Shown here one piece after another: positions 16,622-23,877 of a DNA stretch of 55,782 nt (position 1 is the stretch's first letter; every line of letters begins with the position of its first letter). Source of the DNA: Bryobacteraceae bacterium (GTDB taxonomy: Bacteria; Acidobacteriota; Terriglobia; Bryobacterales; Bryobacteraceae); NCBI GenBank assembly GCA_019187195.1, contig JABAQT010000084.1:1-55782 (forward strand), in the 5' to 3' direction. The notes below the pieces were generated by a model. The model made no database searches, had not been told where the DNA came from, and was given only the letters and a program-made list of their open reading frames with translations. The translations under genes and the position numbers were made by a program.

Positions 16622-17503
16622 ATGGATGGTGTGATTGTAGTCAACAAGCCCGAAGGCTGGACTTCGCACGATGTAGTCAACAGGATGCGGCGCATTGCCG
16701 GCACGCGCCGTGCCGGACATCTCGGCACTCTCGATCCCATGGCCACCGGAGTGCTGCCTCTCGTGCTCAACCGGGCCACCCGCCTCGCCCGGTTCTATGT
16801 CCGCTGCGACAAGAAGTACGAAGCCCTCATCCGCTTCGGCCATTCCACCGACAGCCATGACCGCGATGGCCAGCCTACTTCCGAACACGCCGCGGTCTCC
16901 CTTGACCCCGCGCAACTGGAAGCCGCCCTCGCGGAGTTCCGCGGACCCCAACTCCAGCGCCCTCCCGCCATCTCGGCCAAGAAAATCGCCGGAGTTCCCG
17001 CCTACAAACTCGCGCGCGGGAAAATCACCGTCGAATTGGAGCCCGTGGAGATCAACATCTATTCCCTCGACCTTATCGAATTCCGCCCGGATGAGATCCG
17101 CCTTGCCGTGCATTGCTCGGGTGGAACCTACGTCCGCGCCCTCGCCCACGACCTCGGACAGAAACTCGGCTGCGGAGCCTGGCTCGAACAGTTGTGCCGC
17201 ACCATGAGCGGCGACTTCACTATCGCCGGCGCCCACACGCTCGCCGCACTCGAAGCGCTAGCCGCCGGGGGCAGGTTGAACGAGGCATTCATCCCTGCCT
17301 CCCAACTGCTGCCTCAATTCCCCGCCGAGTTCGTCGATGCGGTCACGGTCAACCAAATCCGTCAGGGCCGCGATTTCCGGGTCTCCCCGTTTCGCGTCCA
17401 GCGGGGCGCAAAGTACGTCAAGGCCATCAGCCCGCAAGGGGACCTCGTTGCTATCGGGGAGGTGAAACTCCCCAACCTCTACCACCCCATACTGGTGCTC
17501 TGA
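16622..17503 (+). CDS. truB: tRNA pseudouridine-55 synthase
   Basis: A 293-residue TruB. It isomerises U55 to pseudouridine in the T-loop of tRNAs. The catalytic Asp is D38 in GHLGTLDPMATGVLP. Other family motifs are VVNKPEGWTSHDVV at the start, KKYEALIRFGHSTDSHD, RPPAISAKKIAGVPAYKLAR and CSGGTYVRALAHDLG. A PUA-like C-terminal region follows (residues about 235-293). ATG 16622 is chosen, with GGAGAAG about 10 nt upstream. It lies 29 bp after the carbonic anhydrase and converges on clpP, with 20 bp between the stops and no obvious terminator there. Confidence 0.97.
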   Translation: MDGVIVVNKPEGWTSHDVVNRMRRIAGTRRAGHLGTLDPMATGVLPLVLNRATRLARFYVRCDKKYEALIRFGHSTDSHDRDGQPTSEHAAVSLDPAQLEAALAEFRGPQLQRPPAISAKKIAGVPAYKLARGKITVELEPVEINIYSLDLIEFRPDEIRLAVHCSGGTYVRALAHDLGQKLGCGAWLEQLCRTMSGDFTIAGAHTLAALEALAAGGRLNEAFIPASQLLPQFPAEFVDAVTVNQIRQGRDFRVSPFRVQRGAKYVKAISPQGDLVAIGEVKLPNLYHPILVL

Positions 17504-17523
17504 AGTTGACCCTGCTCTTACCC

Positions 17524-18132
17524 CTACGTGCGCGCCTGGTCGCGTGAAGTGATGATGCGGTCGATCATCCCGTAGTCTAGCGCCTGCTGCGGCTCCATGA
17601 TGTAATCACGGTCCACGTCGCGCGCGATCCGGTCCACGGGTTGGCCGGTGGCGTCGGCCAGAATCTGGTTGAGGTTCTCTCTCATGCGCAGAATCTCCCG
17701 CGCGTAAATGTCGATGTCGGTCGCCTGTCCCGCCAGCCCGCTCATCGACGGCTGATGAATCAGAATGCGCGCATGCGGCAGGCTGAACCGCTTTCCCTTG
17801 GCGCCGCAGGCGAGCAGCACCGCCGCCATCGAAGCCGCCTGCCCGATGCAGTACGTCGTGATGTCCGGCTCGATCAGACGCATCGTGTCCAGAATAGCCA
17901 GCCCCGCCGTGATCGAACCGCCCGGCGAATTGATATACAGGGAAATATCCTTCTCCGGATCCTCGGCGGCCAGAAACAACATCTGGGCCATGATGAGGTT
18001 CGCCACCTGGTCGTCAATCGGGGTGCCCAGAAAGATGATGTTCTCTTTCAGCAGGCGCGAGTAAATGTCATAGGCTCGCTCGCCCCGGGAGGTCTGTTCC
18101 ACCACCATGGGCACCAGCACGGAATTGTGCAT
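17524..18132 (-). CDS. clpP: ATP-dependent Clp protease proteolytic subunit
   Basis: A 202-residue ClpP serine peptidase that forms the tetradecameric degradation chamber used with ClpX or ClpA/ClpC. The catalytic triad is S101 (GQAASMAAV), H126 (ILIHQPS) and D176 (RDVDRD). The N-terminal VVEQTSRGERAYDIYSRLL, which docks the ATPase, is intact. It follows the Rrf2 regulator gene by only 16 bp on the same strand; that is unusual, since clpP normally sits with tig or clpX. Transcription from the promoter in front of rrf2 would therefore place clpP under Rrf2 control. Length and motifs are normal. Confidence 0.97.
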   Translation of the reverse strand: MHNSVLVPMVVEQTSRGERAYDIYSRLLKENIIFLGTPIDDQVANLIMAQMLFLAAEDPEKDISLYINSPGGSITAGLAILDTMRLIEPDITTYCIGQAASMAAVLLACGAKGKRFSLPHARILIHQPSMSGLAGQATDIDIYAREILRMRENLNQILADATGQPVDRIARDVDRDYIMEPQQALDYGMIDRIITSRDQART

Positions 18133-18148
18133 TCGCTTCGTCGCTCCT

Positions 18149-18607
18149 TTAGTTCCTGGAGCCGTTCGACCTCGCTTTGTGAGCCTTGCGCTTCTTCCCG
18201 TTGGTGCTGCGCCGCGACACGTCCGCCAGCGAAGTGTGCTCCAAATAATCTACTATACGCGAACGCACCGACTTCCATCCATCATGCACCGGGCAGCCGG
18301 TATGCTCATTGCACTTTACATGGCCGATCGGGCATCGGTTGAATCCGTCAATGCCGTCCACCGCGTCGACAATGTCGTACAACGATATTTCGCGCGGCGT
18401 CATCCCCAGCGTGAAGCCGCCCGAGGGTCCCTTGTTCGACTTCACCAGACCCTTGCGCGCCAGTTGCTGCAACAGTTTGGCGAGAAAATGCGACGGCAGG
18501 CCCGCTTCATCAGCGATATGCCTGGCCATTACGAGTTTTCCGGGCTCCTGTCCGGCAAGGTACAGGAACGCCCGGATGGCGTATTCAGACGAACGTGAAA
18601 ACATCAT
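18149..18607 (-). CDS. Rrf2-family transcriptional regulator with three cysteines
   Basis: A 152-residue winged-helix regulator of the Rrf2 family (relatives: IscR, NsrR, RsrR). It starts with two consecutive Met codons (18607, 18604), MMFSRSSEYAIRAFLYLA, followed by HIADEAGLPSHFLAKLLQQLARKG (helix-turn-helix, residues about 30-53, given only to locate it) and GPSGGFTL, the wing. Cysteines C92, C99 and C105 (C-x6-C-x5-C) occupy the usual iron-sulfur ligand position, so it probably senses redox state, NO or Fe-S status. The C-terminal tail is very basic. It is the first gene of a two-gene unit with clpP. A perfect dyad lies upstream and may be its operator. Confidence 0.93.
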   Translation of the reverse strand: MMFSRSSEYAIRAFLYLAGQEPGKLVMARHIADEAGLPSHFLAKLLQQLARKGLVKSNKGPSGGFTLGMTPREISLYDIVDAVDGIDGFNRCPIGHVKCNEHTGCPVHDGWKSVRSRIVDYLEHTSLADVSRRSTNGKKRKAHKARSNGSRN

Positions 18608-18640
18608 GTTTCGGTATCCTCTTTCGGCCGCAATACCCTG

Positions 18641-18669
18641 ATTAAATCCCTCCTGCCGGGAAAAAGCAA
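18641..18669 (-). promoter_or_regulatory. predicted promoter of the rrf2-clpP unit
   Basis: On the minus strand TTGCTT (18669-18664) and TTTAAT (18646-18641) are separated by 17 nt, close to a sigma-70-type promoter. The start codon of the Rrf2 gene is 33 nt beyond the -10 box. Confidence 0.4.
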
Positions 18670-18675
18670 TAACCG

Positions 18676-18692
18676 GAATAAGGACCTTATTC
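18676..18692. promoter_or_regulatory. perfect 17-bp inverted repeat, candidate Rrf2 operator
   Basis: GAATAAGG and CCTTATTC flank a single central A, giving 8-bp perfect arms. The dyad is AT-rich in a GC-rich genome and sits just upstream of the predicted -35 of the rrf2-clpP promoter. Size and symmetry suit an Rrf2 dimer. A position upstream of -35 would suit activation more than simple repression, unless the promoter is elsewhere. Confidence 0.5.
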
Positions 18693-19145
18693 TCCCTTCC
18701 ATAGGGTATGGTATCCGTCCCCGGTGAGCGCAACAATGATGGAAATGCCTCCACTCCCACACTCCTGCTCCGGATATCGTGAACCAGTTGTTCCGTATCC
18801 TTTTATCGATTTTCTCCACCGCCCCCCTCGCCCCTCCTTCAGCCGTTGCTAGCCCCCGAAACAAAATAACTTGTGACTCGAGCCCGCCGGAGACGATAAG
18901 TCCTGCTGGGGAGAGAATATCCACATGTTTGTTATGAGTCCTTATTCAACTTCACGTACCGGATTCGGACCTCGAAACGTCCCTCAAGAACAGGGGGCAC
19001 TGTTACGTGCCCCCCATGGATGCGCCGCATGACGACTACCGGCACTCCCACACTGGCGGTGGACTCCAGGACACGCTACACTAGCGACGAGACGTGTTTC
19101 GCCGGAACGTCAACTGGGCAGACCCCCGGCTCGGGGAAAGAGACC
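18693..19145. other. long intergenic region between divergent rrf2 and the diguanylate cyclase gene
   Basis: About 450 bp with no convincing gene. It contains a second copy of GGTATCC (the first is near 18613, the second near 18710), a CT-rich stretch around 18795-18840 and the hairpin at 18993-19014. The last 60 bases before 19146 include TACACT, a possible -10, and GGGGAAAGAG, the ribosome binding site of the next gene. Confidence 0.5.
18993..19014. other. perfect 8-bp stem-loop upstream of the diguanylate cyclase gene
   Basis: GGGGGCAC (18993-19000) and GTGCCCCC (19007-19014) enclose the loop TGTTAC. No T-run follows on either strand. It could be a regulator binding site or part of a structured leader. 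Confidence 0.4.
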
Positions 19146-20075
19146 ATGCGGATCTTAATCGCCGAAGACAGCGCGCCATCGCGGTTGGCCCTGGAGAGAG
19201 TCCTGGTCAAATGGGGCTACGAAGTTGTCCCCTGCCGCGACGGTTCCGCCGCTTGGGAACAACTGCAACTGCCTGACGCGCCGCGCCTCGCCATCCTCGA
19301 TTGGATGATGCCCGGCTACAGCGGCCCCGAAATCTGCCGTATGCTTCGGGCCAAAGGCGGCGAGCCCTATACCTACCTCCTCCTGCTCACTTCCAAGACA
19401 TTGAAGGAAGACCTGATCGCCGGCATGGAAGCCGGCGCCGACGACTACGTCACCAAACCCTTCGACCTCCACGAGTTGAATGTCCGCCTCCGCGCCGGGA
19501 TGCGCATCCTCGACCTCCAGGCCGAGCTCCTCGAGGCGCGCGAGAAACTGCGCGAACAGGCCACCAAGGACTCTCTCACCGGCCTCTGGAACCGGCGCTC
19601 CATCATGGAAATCCTCGAGCGCGAACAGGCTCGCTCACAACGTGAAGGAGCCCCCATCGGGGTCCTCATGATCGACCTCGATCACTTCAAGCAGGTCAAT
19701 GACTGCTTCGGCCACCTCGCCGGCGACGAGGTTCTCAGGGAAGCCGGGCGCCGCTTGCTTGCGAGCGTCCGCCCTTACGACGGTGTGGGCCGATACGGCG
19801 GCGAGGAGTTTCTGGTCGTCTTGCCGGGCTGTGATGAAGCCGGCCTCCGCGCCAGAGCCGAGAGTATGCGCGCGGCCATCGCCGCGCCTCCCCTCGAAAA
19901 AGTCTCCCAGGGCCTTACGGTCTCCGCCAGTTTCGGAGCCACCGTCTTCATGCCGCAATCGGCGGTGAGCGTCAGTGACCTCATTCGCATTGCCGACGAG
20001 GCGCTCTACGAGGCAAAACACACCGGACGCAACCGCGTCGTGTTGCGCTCTCCGCTCATCGGAACCTTGCGCTGA
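19146..20075 (+). CDS. response regulator diguanylate cyclase (REC-GGDEF)
   Basis: A 309-residue two-domain signalling protein. REC domain (1-120): acidic pocket residues D8 and D9-region, phospho-acceptor D52 (AILDWMMPGYSG), and K104 in TKPF. A helical linker (121-140) leads to a GGDEF domain (141-305) with SLTGLWNRRS, the active site GGEEF (218-222) and the product-inhibition I-site RxxD at R209-D212. It should make cyclic di-GMP when phosphorylated, a PleD/WspR-like design. ATG 19146 is chosen because GGGGAAAGAG lies just upstream and the REC fold begins immediately. No cognate kinase is adjacent. The E in place of D in GGEEF is a functional variant. Confidence 0.95.
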   Translation: MRILIAEDSAPSRLALERVLVKWGYEVVPCRDGSAAWEQLQLPDAPRLAILDWMMPGYSGPEICRMLRAKGGEPYTYLLLLTSKTLKEDLIAGMEAGADDYVTKPFDLHELNVRLRAGMRILDLQAELLEAREKLREQATKDSLTGLWNRRSIMEILEREQARSQREGAPIGVLMIDLDHFKQVNDCFGHLAGDEVLREAGRRLLASVRPYDGVGRYGGEEFLVVLPGCDEAGLRARAESMRAAIAAPPLEKVSQGLTVSASFGATVFMPQSAVSVSDLIRIADEALYEAKHTGRNRVVLRSPLIGTLR

Positions 20076-20092
20076 CCGGACGCGCGCCGGCG

Positions 20093-21574
20093 TTAGCGCC
20101 CCGCCTTTCGCTGCGCCACTTCAAAGTGGCTCAGCGTCTGCGCGTAATCCTCCAACCCCTTGAACAAAGCCTCCGCCAGCTTCTGCCGGTACTCGCCTTT
20201 CTTCAATTGCGTCTCTTCCCGCGAATTGCTCACAAAACCGATCTCCGCCAGCACCGAAGGCATCGACGCCCCAATCAGCACCACAAACGGAGCCTTTTTC
20301 ACCCCACGGTCGCGGTTCGCCTTCGAGCCTCCCGTCAATCGCGTCAGGCTCGCCTGCACCTTCGCCGCGAACTCCCGCGACTCATCCGCCTTGTCGCGCT
20401 GCGCGATCTTCTGCAACAGGTCCTTCAGATCGCTGATCGAACGCTCCGATAGCGCGTTCTCCCGCGCCGCCAGATCCATGGCCGCCCGTGAGGTGGTGAA
20501 GCTCAGATAATACGTCTCCACGCCCGAAACCGACTTGATCGGCGAAGAGTTGGCGTGAATCGACAGAAAGATATCCGCTTTCCTCGCATTCGCGAGCGCC
20601 GTCCGCTCCTCCAATGCGATGAAGCGGTCGTTCGAGCGGGTGTAGATCACCTCGCTCCCCATGTTCTCCTCGATCAATGCTCCTAACCGCTTCGCCACGT
20701 CCAACACCAGATCCTTCTCCGCCAAGCCTCCAGGACCGGTGCTGCCGTGATCGTGCCCTCCATGGCCAGGGTCCAGAACTACCCGCCGGATCTTCAGGCC
20801 GAGCGCACGCGTCAGGGACCGGTCGCCGTTGCTGTTGCGCTTCGCCGCCGCCGCGGGCGGAGCCACGGGTTCCAGATTCACCGGTAGCGGGGGCGCGTCG
20901 GGAAGCGCGGTCGCGGCCGAAAGCAAGGCGGCGAGCGATGGCTTTTCCGCCGGCTTTTCCGCATAGATCCTCGGAGCAGCCTTCACCGGCTCCGGCGGCG
21001 GTTTCAGGGCCGGCGTGGCCACGGGAATCGGAGCCGGCCTCGCCGGCCCGGGCTTTGCGTCAAGCACCGGTGGCTCATTCCCCTGCCGCGGTTCGGTTCT
21101 TTCGATCCGCCGCACCCCGCTGCTGCTCAGCGTTGGTTTCGACGGAGGATCCCCCTTGGCCCGAACCTCGATCACCAGGCGGTCCGGAACCGTCAACTGG
21201 GACGCCGAAATGTCGAATTGGCCATCTTCCAGGTCCAGAACCACCCGCGTCACCGCGGGTTGTGTCTCCGCCACCCGGATCTGTTTCACCCGCGCGTCAT
21301 TGATCGGGATGGTATGGACCCCTTTTGAAGACAACTGCGGCCGCGCGTCCATCAGGTCGTAAAAAATCCGGTTCGGATCGTAGAGCTTGTCCGTCCGGTA
21401 ACGGAATGACCCGTTGGTCTCCACCGCGATCCGCGTCACATCGCTTAGCGACCAGTAGCGGACGGCGGTAACGGCAAGATGGTCGCCCGCCCCCGCACAG
21501 ACCTGCGGGCCAAGGAGAGCCGCCAACAGCAGCCTCCCCATCGGGCGTCCGGAACTACCTGCTCGTGCAGCCAT
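20093..21574 (-). CDS. N-acetylmuramoyl-L-alanine amidase with AMIN domain (AmiC-like)
   Basis: A 493-residue periplasmic murein amidase that cleaves the lactyl-peptide bond and separates daughter cells. Residues 1-30 are a signal region. An AMIN domain lies at about 34-137 (RYWSLSDVTRIAVETNG). A proline/alanine-rich linker of about 115 residues follows. Amidase_3 spans about 264-485, with zinc ligands H271 (LDPGHGGHD), E286 (GLAEKDLVLD) and H340 (FLSIHAN). The late Glu of the family is probably in PSVLAEIGFVSN. The gene is followed on the chromosome by the diguanylate cyclase in convergent orientation (17 bp) and preceded by a lytic transglycosylase, so the two wall hydrolases form a pair. 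Confidence 0.95.
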   Translation of the reverse strand: MAARAGSSGRPMGRLLLAALLGPQVCAGAGDHLAVTAVRYWSLSDVTRIAVETNGSFRYRTDKLYDPNRIFYDLMDARPQLSSKGVHTIPINDARVKQIRVAETQPAVTRVVLDLEDGQFDISASQLTVPDRLVIEVRAKGDPPSKPTLSSSGVRRIERTEPRQGNEPPVLDAKPGPARPAPIPVATPALKPPPEPVKAAPRIYAEKPAEKPSLAALLSAATALPDAPPLPVNLEPVAPPAAAAKRNSNGDRSLTRALGLKIRRVVLDPGHGGHDHGSTGPGGLAEKDLVLDVAKRLGALIEENMGSEVIYTRSNDRFIALEERTALANARKADIFLSIHANSSPIKSVSGVETYYLSFTTSRAAMDLAARENALSERSISDLKDLLQKIAQRDKADESREFAAKVQASLTRLTGGSKANRDRGVKKAPFVVLIGASMPSVLAEIGFVSNSREETQLKKGEYRQKLAEALFKGLEDYAQTLSHFEVAQRKAGR

Positions 21575-21603
21575 AGTTGATGCCGCGCCCCTGCGCGCTC
21601 CTT

Positions 21604-22293
21604 TTAACGCATCGTGAGATGCAATCTTCCCTCGCTATCGACAAACTGCTCGATCGTCCGTGGCTCGTCCGCCTTCGGAACGGACGGTTTCTCCGCCGCC
21701 CGCCTCGCGGCGCCCCATCGCTTCCCTACCTGGTCAACGTAATTCCGCGTCTCGGCGTAGGGCGGAACGGATCCATACTTCGCAACCGCCGCCGGACCGG
21801 AGTTGTAGGCCGCCAGCGCCAGCCGGTCATCCTGGAACGTCGCCTGTAATTGCTTCAGATAGCGCACTCCCGCTTCGATGTTCTCCCGCGCGTCGAATGG
21901 GTTCTTCACCCCCAGCGTGCGCGCCGTCGAAGGAATCAGTTGCATCATTCCCAGCGCCCCCTTGGGCGAGACGGCGTACTTGTTATACGCGCTCTCCACC
22001 TGGATCATCGAATGAACCAGCAGCGGGTCCATGCTGTATTGCCTGGAAACGTTGTCAATGATCTCATTCACCGCCGCGTCCGGAGCCAACCGCACCTTTC
22101 CGCCGGCATCCGCCGCTTCGGTCATCTTCCGGGCGATCACCGTTGTCCGCCGCACCAGGCGCCCCGAGCCGGGATCCACCCGCACCGTCGCCAGTTTGCG
22201 CACCGTCTCGCTTCGAGGGCTGGTAACCTCCGCCCCCGCCAGCCAGCTACCGCCCAAGGCGGCCAGGCTCAGAACTTGACAACAAAATCGCAT
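21604..22293 (-). CDS. lytic transglycosylase (SLT domain)
   Basis: A 229-residue exported murein lytic transglycosylase. The N-terminal leader is MRFCCQVLSLAALGGSWLAG. The SLT/lysozyme-like domain covers residues about 75-200. The catalytic Glu is E100 in MIQVESAYNK, followed by AVSPKGALGMMQLIPSTA, NIEAGVRYLKQL and LALAAYNSGPAAV, all standard motifs. It cleaves the MurNAc-GlcNAc bond with formation of 1,6-anhydro-MurNAc. The two cysteines in the leader do not form a clear lipobox. It lies 29 bp upstream of the AMIN/amidase gene on the same strand and is probably co-transcribed. Confidence 0.95.
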   Translation of the reverse strand: MRFCCQVLSLAALGGSWLAGAEVTSPRSETVRKLATVRVDPGSGRLVRRTTVIARKMTEAADAGGKVRLAPDAAVNEIIDNVSRQYSMDPLLVHSMIQVESAYNKYAVSPKGALGMMQLIPSTARTLGVKNPFDARENIEAGVRYLKQLQATFQDDRLALAAYNSGPAAVAKYGSVPPYAETRNYVDQVGKRWGAARRAAEKPSVPKADEPRTIEQFVDSEGRLHLTMR

Positions 22294-22361
22294 GATAATG
22301 TTTCAACCAGTATTACCACAAAAACACCCGGCGTTCCAGCGAGATAGCTCATTAGTAATGG

Positions 22362-22367
22362 TATCAT
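22362..22367 (+). promoter_or_regulatory. -10-like box 7 nt before mobA
   Basis: TATCAT at 22362-22367 lies 7 nt before ATG 22375 with no Shine-Dalgarno between, consistent with a leaderless mRNA. No convincing -35. Confidence 0.3.
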
Positions 22368-22374
22368 TAGTCCG

Positions 22375-22953
22375 ATGCGCCAGGCTGGATATGTCCTCAC
22401 CGGCGGAGCCAGCTCGCGAATGGGCAGAGACAAGGCTCTGCTCCCCTTTCGCGGCGCCACTTTGGTCGAATGGGTGGCGCGCCAGGTCAAGACGGCCGCC
22501 GGCAGCGTCACCCTCGTCGGTCCCCCCTCCCGGTACAGTTTCCCCGGGCTTGCCGTGATCGAGGACCAGCACGCCGGCTGCGGCCCTCTCAGCGGCATCG
22601 AAGCCGCCCTCGGCCACTCCACGGCCGAGTGGAACCTCGTCGCAGCCTGCGATATGCCCAATCTCACCTCGTCCTTCCTTTCCTGGCTGATCGAGGAAGC
22701 CGTGGCCGCTCCCGAGGATATCGTCATGCCCCTCGGCCCCGCCGGCCGCGAACCACTGTGCGCCGTATACCGCCGCTCCTGCCTCCCCGCTGCCCGGGAC
22801 GCCCTCGCCCGCGGACAGTACAAACTCTCCGATGCCTTTGGTTCTCTGCGCACCAAGCTTCTGCCCGTCGGCGACCCAACCGCCCTCGTCAATGCCAACA
22901 CTCCCCTCGACTGGGAAGCGGCCCTGCGGCACGCCGGGGCCTGCCATGGTTGA
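22375..22953 (+). CDS. mobA: molybdenum cofactor guanylyltransferase
   Basis: A 192-residue nucleotidyltransferase of the MobA family. It attaches GMP to molybdopterin to make the bis-MGD cofactor. The N-terminal glycine-rich signature is LTGGASSRMGRDKALL, with the DK dyad that binds GTP. The metal-binding segment is VAACDMPNL, and REPLCAVYRRS is the family substrate loop. Length matches the usual 190-200 residues. No other molybdopterin genes are near. The 3' end overlaps the ABC ATPase gene by 8 bp. Confidence 0.92.
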   Translation: MRQAGYVLTGGASSRMGRDKALLPFRGATLVEWVARQVKTAAGSVTLVGPPSRYSFPGLAVIEDQHAGCGPLSGIEAALGHSTAEWNLVAACDMPNLTSSFLSWLIEEAVAAPEDIVMPLGPAGREPLCAVYRRSCLPAARDALARGQYKLSDAFGSLRTKLLPVGDPTALVNANTPLDWEAALRHAGACHG

Positions 22954-23698
22954 CCGCTACCCCCACTACATTGAATTCCGCCACGTGTATAAGACGTTCG
23001 ACTACCCCGTTTTGGTCGACGCCTGTTTCCACGTCGACCCGGGAGAAACCGTCTCCATCATTGGCCGCAGCGGCGTCGGCAAATCCGTCAGTCTCGGTCA
23101 CATCATGGGCTTTCTCAAGCCCGATCAGGGCAGGGTCATCGTCGCCCATACCGATATCACCGAAATGACCGAGGCCGAACTGCGCGCAATCCGCAAGAAG
23201 GTCACCATGGTTTTCCAGAACGGGGCGCTCTTCGACTCCCTCACCGTGGGCGAAAATATTCTGTTTTCGCTCGAACTTCGCGAGGATTATGACGAGCAGA
23301 ACAAAGAGGATGTCGTCGACGGACTCCTCCGCATGGTCGAACTGCAGGAATACAAGGACGCCTACCCCACCGATCTCTCCGTCGGCCACAAACGCGCCGT
23401 GGCCATCGCCCGCGCCCTCGCCGCCCAACCCGAGTGCATCCTCTACGACGAGCCGACCACCATGGTGGACCCCATCATGTCGAGCCACCTCACCGAACTC
23501 ATGCTGCGCCTGAAGCATCAATTGCACCTCACCTCCGTCGTCGTCACCCACGACCTGGAACTGATGCGCAGCGTCGCCGACAGGGTGGTGGTGCTCTTCG
23601 AAGGAAAAATCATCTACTTCGGTCCCGTCGACGAACTCGAACACAGCGATCACCCCCACATCCGGGAGTTCCTCGCCATGGACCGCGTCGAGTTCTAG
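22946..23698 (+). CDS. ABC transporter ATPase of the MlaF/Ttg2A type
   Basis: A 250-residue ATP-binding subunit resembling MlaF, which powers phospholipid transport between the membranes. Walker A is GRSGVGKS (residues 40-47), the Q-loop MVFQNGALFDSLTV is a close match to MlaF, Walker B is CILYDEPTT, and the H-loop is VVVTHDLE. The signature motif reads LSVGHKRAVAIARA instead of LSGGM/Q, a notable departure that could affect ATP binding. No permease (MlaE) or substrate-binding (MlaD) gene is adjacent, so it would have to work with subunits encoded elsewhere. ATG 22946 overlaps mobA by 8 bp; an upstream start would intrude further into mobA. Confidence 0.88.
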   Translation: MVDRYPHYIEFRHVYKTFDYPVLVDACFHVDPGETVSIIGRSGVGKSVSLGHIMGFLKPDQGRVIVAHTDITEMTEAELRAIRKKVTMVFQNGALFDSLTVGENILFSLELREDYDEQNKEDVVDGLLRMVELQEYKDAYPTDLSVGHKRAVAIARALAAQPECILYDEPTTMVDPIMSSHLTELMLRLKHQLHLTSVVVTHDLELMRSVADRVVVLFEGKIIYFGPVDELEHSDHPHIREFLAMDRVEF

Positions 23699-23759
23699 CG
23701 TCGCTCCTTATCCGGCCGTCAGGATGTTCCCCGGTTTCGCGCCCGTCCGTGCCGGTGGC

Positions 23760-23780
23760 ATGAGTATGCTATACACTCAT
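23760..23780. promoter_or_regulatory. imperfect dyad upstream of the GH172 operon
   Basis: ATGAGT (23760-23765) and ACTCAT (23775-23780) flank an AT-rich centre containing TATGCT and TATACA, which could be a -10 region. It lies about 100 bp before the GH172 start in a 179-bp gap, where an operator for a sugar-responsive regulator would be expected. Confidence 0.35.
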
Positions 23781-23877
23781 GTTGGAATCATGCAACACGT
23801 TTCCGGACGCCATTTTATTGCGGCGGGGCAGAGCGCGAGTCTTGCCGTCTGATCCCACGCCCTCAGGAGAACCAACC

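Noticed and set aside
15097..16860. A 587-codon plus-strand frame covering the E1 start and the carbonic anhydrase
   Set aside because: It conflicts with three genes that have intact catalytic motifs and changes character along its length.
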